The notes beneath the pieces were generated by a model that saw nothing but the letters and a program-made list of their open reading frames with translations, did no database searches and was not told where the DNA came from. From contig NZ_JAFREL010000038.1 in NCBI RefSeq assembly GCF_017377655.1, forward strand, positions 1 to 14,635: a stretch of DNA of 14,635 bases, given 5' to 3'. The DNA comes from Candidatus Enterococcus ferrettii. GTDB taxonomy: Bacteria > Bacillota > Bacilli > Lactobacillales > Enterococcaceae. Within the stretch, counting starts at the first letter, position 1, and each line of letters starts with the position of its first letter. Made by a program: the position numbers and the translations under genes. Below are positions 13,387-14,635 of the stretch, piece by piece.

Positions 13387-13436
13387 CTTTCGATTCCAGG
13401 ACAAGAAACAGTTAGTCTTGGAATCGAAAGTTTTTT
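13387..13436. terminator. Bidirectional intrinsic terminator
   Basis: Arms 13387-13402 and 13415-13430 pair over 16 bp (CTTTCGATTCCAGGAC against GTCTTGGAATCGAAAG) with one G-U pair. On the plus strand six T follow (13431-13436). On the minus strand the stem is followed by CTATTTTATAT. It lies between the convergent Asp-box and dehydratase genes and serves both; the T-run overlaps the dehydratase stop codon. Confidence 0.92.
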
Positions 13437-14406
13437 AACGCAAGTATTTATTTAGAGCCATAAGATATCTATTCGCAGATTCATTCGCACCACTCATTTG
13501 CAGCACCACATTTTTCCCTTTTATACGATCAGCTATTTTACGGCAAGCTATCAGTGTTGATCCGCCTGCTCCTTCAGCGACATTATGGGTATAGGTGAAC
13601 GCATAAGCAATTCCTTCCATCAGCTCTTCTTCACTTAACAAAATAAAGTCCTTCAAGTGATCCTTATAAATATCAAAGGTTAAATCAAATCCGGCACCAG
13701 TTGCAAAACCGCCTGCAAAGGTTTTATTTTCAGCCTGTGTAATTTCACCTTTTTCCCACGACAAGTAAGCAGCTTTTGAAGCTTCAGCCTGAACAGCATA
13801 GATTTCGACTGAGGGTTTTAGTGCTTTGAAAACAGTCACTGCAGCAGCTAATTCACTACCACCGCCAATTGGAAGAATAATGACATCGATATCCGGAAGC
13901 TGTCTAAGTATTTCGGTAAATTCCGTTCCTACGCCGTGAATTAAATGCGGTTCATTCGCCGCATGAATAAAGCGATACTGATTTTCCTTTTGCAGCTTTT
14001 GTCCATAGGCAGCAGCTTCCTCAAAATGTTCACCTGCTTCCACCAAAGTTGCTCCAGCATCCTTAATTAACTGATTCTTCTCAGGAGAATTATGTTTCGG
14101 TACCACGATAATTGCCTCTAGACCAAAAAGCTGTGCAGATTTAGCAACCGAAATACCATGATTTCCCGTACTGAAGGTAATGACTCCCGGTACTTCCTCT
14201 TTTTTAAGCTGATGCATAATATTGATGCCGCCTCGTATTTTAAAGCTGCCACCCATGTTTTGATTTTCATGCTTAACATAAACGCTGACCCCAAACAGCT
14301 CACTCAAATTTTGATAATGCAGCAGCTGTGAGGGCTGCATATACTGGTAAACAACCTTTTCTGCCTGTTGAATCCCGTCAATTGATACGTGTGTATTATC
14401 GTCCAC
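13435..14406 (-). CDS. Threonine/serine dehydratase-family PLP enzyme
   Basis: Fold-type II pyridoxal-phosphate enzyme, cytoplasmic, 323 residues. The PLP lysine is K56 in GSFKIRGG, the substrate/carboxylate loop is STGNHG (79-84, N82), the phosphate-binding loop is GGGSELA (181-187), and the pyridine-nitrogen contact is probably the Ser in QMSGAN near the C-terminus. It lacks the C-terminal ACT-like domain of biosynthetic IlvA, so it resembles the short catabolic (TdcB-like) dehydratases that convert threonine to 2-oxobutyrate or serine to pyruvate. Serine racemase and other relatives share these motifs, so substrate is open. The start is GTG at 14406, with AGGAGG at 14420-14415, 8 nt upstream. 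It is a single-gene unit ending in the shared terminator. Confidence 0.88.
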   Translation of the reverse strand: MDDNTHVSIDGIQQAEKVVYQYMQPSQLLHYQNLSELFGVSVYVKHENQNMGGSFKIRGGINIMHQLKKEEVPGVITFSTGNHGISVAKSAQLFGLEAIIVVPKHNSPEKNQLIKDAGATLVEAGEHFEEAAAYGQKLQKENQYRFIHAANEPHLIHGVGTEFTEILRQLPDIDVIILPIGGGSELAAAVTVFKALKPSVEIYAVQAEASKAAYLSWEKGEITQAENKTFAGGFATGAGFDLTFDIYKDHLKDFILLSEEELMEGIAYAFTYTHNVAEGAGGSTLIACRKIADRIKGKNVVLQMSGANESANRYLMALNKYLR

Positions 14407-14635
14407 TTATTCTTCCTCCTACCACTTTTTATAAATCCGAACCCCTTTTTATTTGAATGCTTACACAATGTTTATCTAAAAATTACCGATTCTATGCTGC
14501 TATCGATTACCCATTTTTTACTTCGGAAACACATTAGAAAAAGCGGAAGTATATATAATACTTAAGTTCTTGCTATCAAGCTTAATATATTTATTTTAGT
14601 TTTCTTCTTAGCCATTTACAATAATTTATTGAAGG
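14407..14635. other. AT-rich region upstream of the dehydratase gene
   Basis: No gene is seen. A possible minus-strand promoter near the gene has TATAAA preceded by TTCAAA 18 bp upstream. A second candidate farther up has TTGATA (14579-14574), 18 bp, TATATA (14555-14550). The latter overlaps an imperfect palindrome, AAGTAT-ATATA-ATACTT (14547-14563), which also contains TATAAT on the plus strand. Neither promoter is secure. Confidence 0.3.

Overview
The window comes from a low-GC Gram-positive bacterium, most probably a member of the Lactobacillales and Enterococcus-like. The basis is base composition, strong AGGAGG-type ribosome binding sites, a PTS-driven beta-glucoside operon with LicT-type antitermination and a cre-like site, and the style of the ABC-transporter and two-component genes. 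I cannot name the species. Almost every gene lies on the minus strand; the one clear plus-strand gene starts at 12316.

Region 1 (1-137) is the 5' end of a minus-strand SRPBCC-family gene cut by the window edge, with a promoter buried in an inverted repeat. Region 2 (203-4666) is a complete aryl-beta-glucoside operon read on the minus strand: promoter with a cre-like box, leader with an RNA antiterminator (RAT) overlapping an intrinsic terminator, then EIIBCA permease, 6-phospho-beta-glucosidase and, unusually last, the BglG/LicT antiterminator, ending at a terminator near 213-237.

Region 3 (4722-13287) is the most interesting part. It holds a two-component system (OmpR-type regulator and histidine kinase), a small predicted lipoprotein, a tripartite MacA/MacB-like exporter (adaptor, ATPase, FtsX/MacB permease), a 27-codon hydrophobic peptide ORF, a BcrA-type ATPase with an ABC-2 permease, and, divergently on the plus strand, a membrane-anchored protein with five Asp-box repeats. 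Five transcription units in this block have the same promoter layout: two AAGGTT-type half-sites 11 bp apart, then exactly 6 bp, then a -10 hexamer of form TANNNT, with no independent -35 needed. This predicts one local regulon in which the response regulator activates itself and everything around it. Role (inference): sensing and relieving cell-envelope or antimicrobial-peptide stress.

Region 4 (13387-14635) is a shared bidirectional terminator, then a fold-type II PLP enzyme of the threonine/serine dehydratase family on the minus strand and its AT-rich upstream region. I saw no tRNA, rRNA, CRISPR array, insertion sequence or phage gene. The block looks like resident chromosome, not a mobile island.
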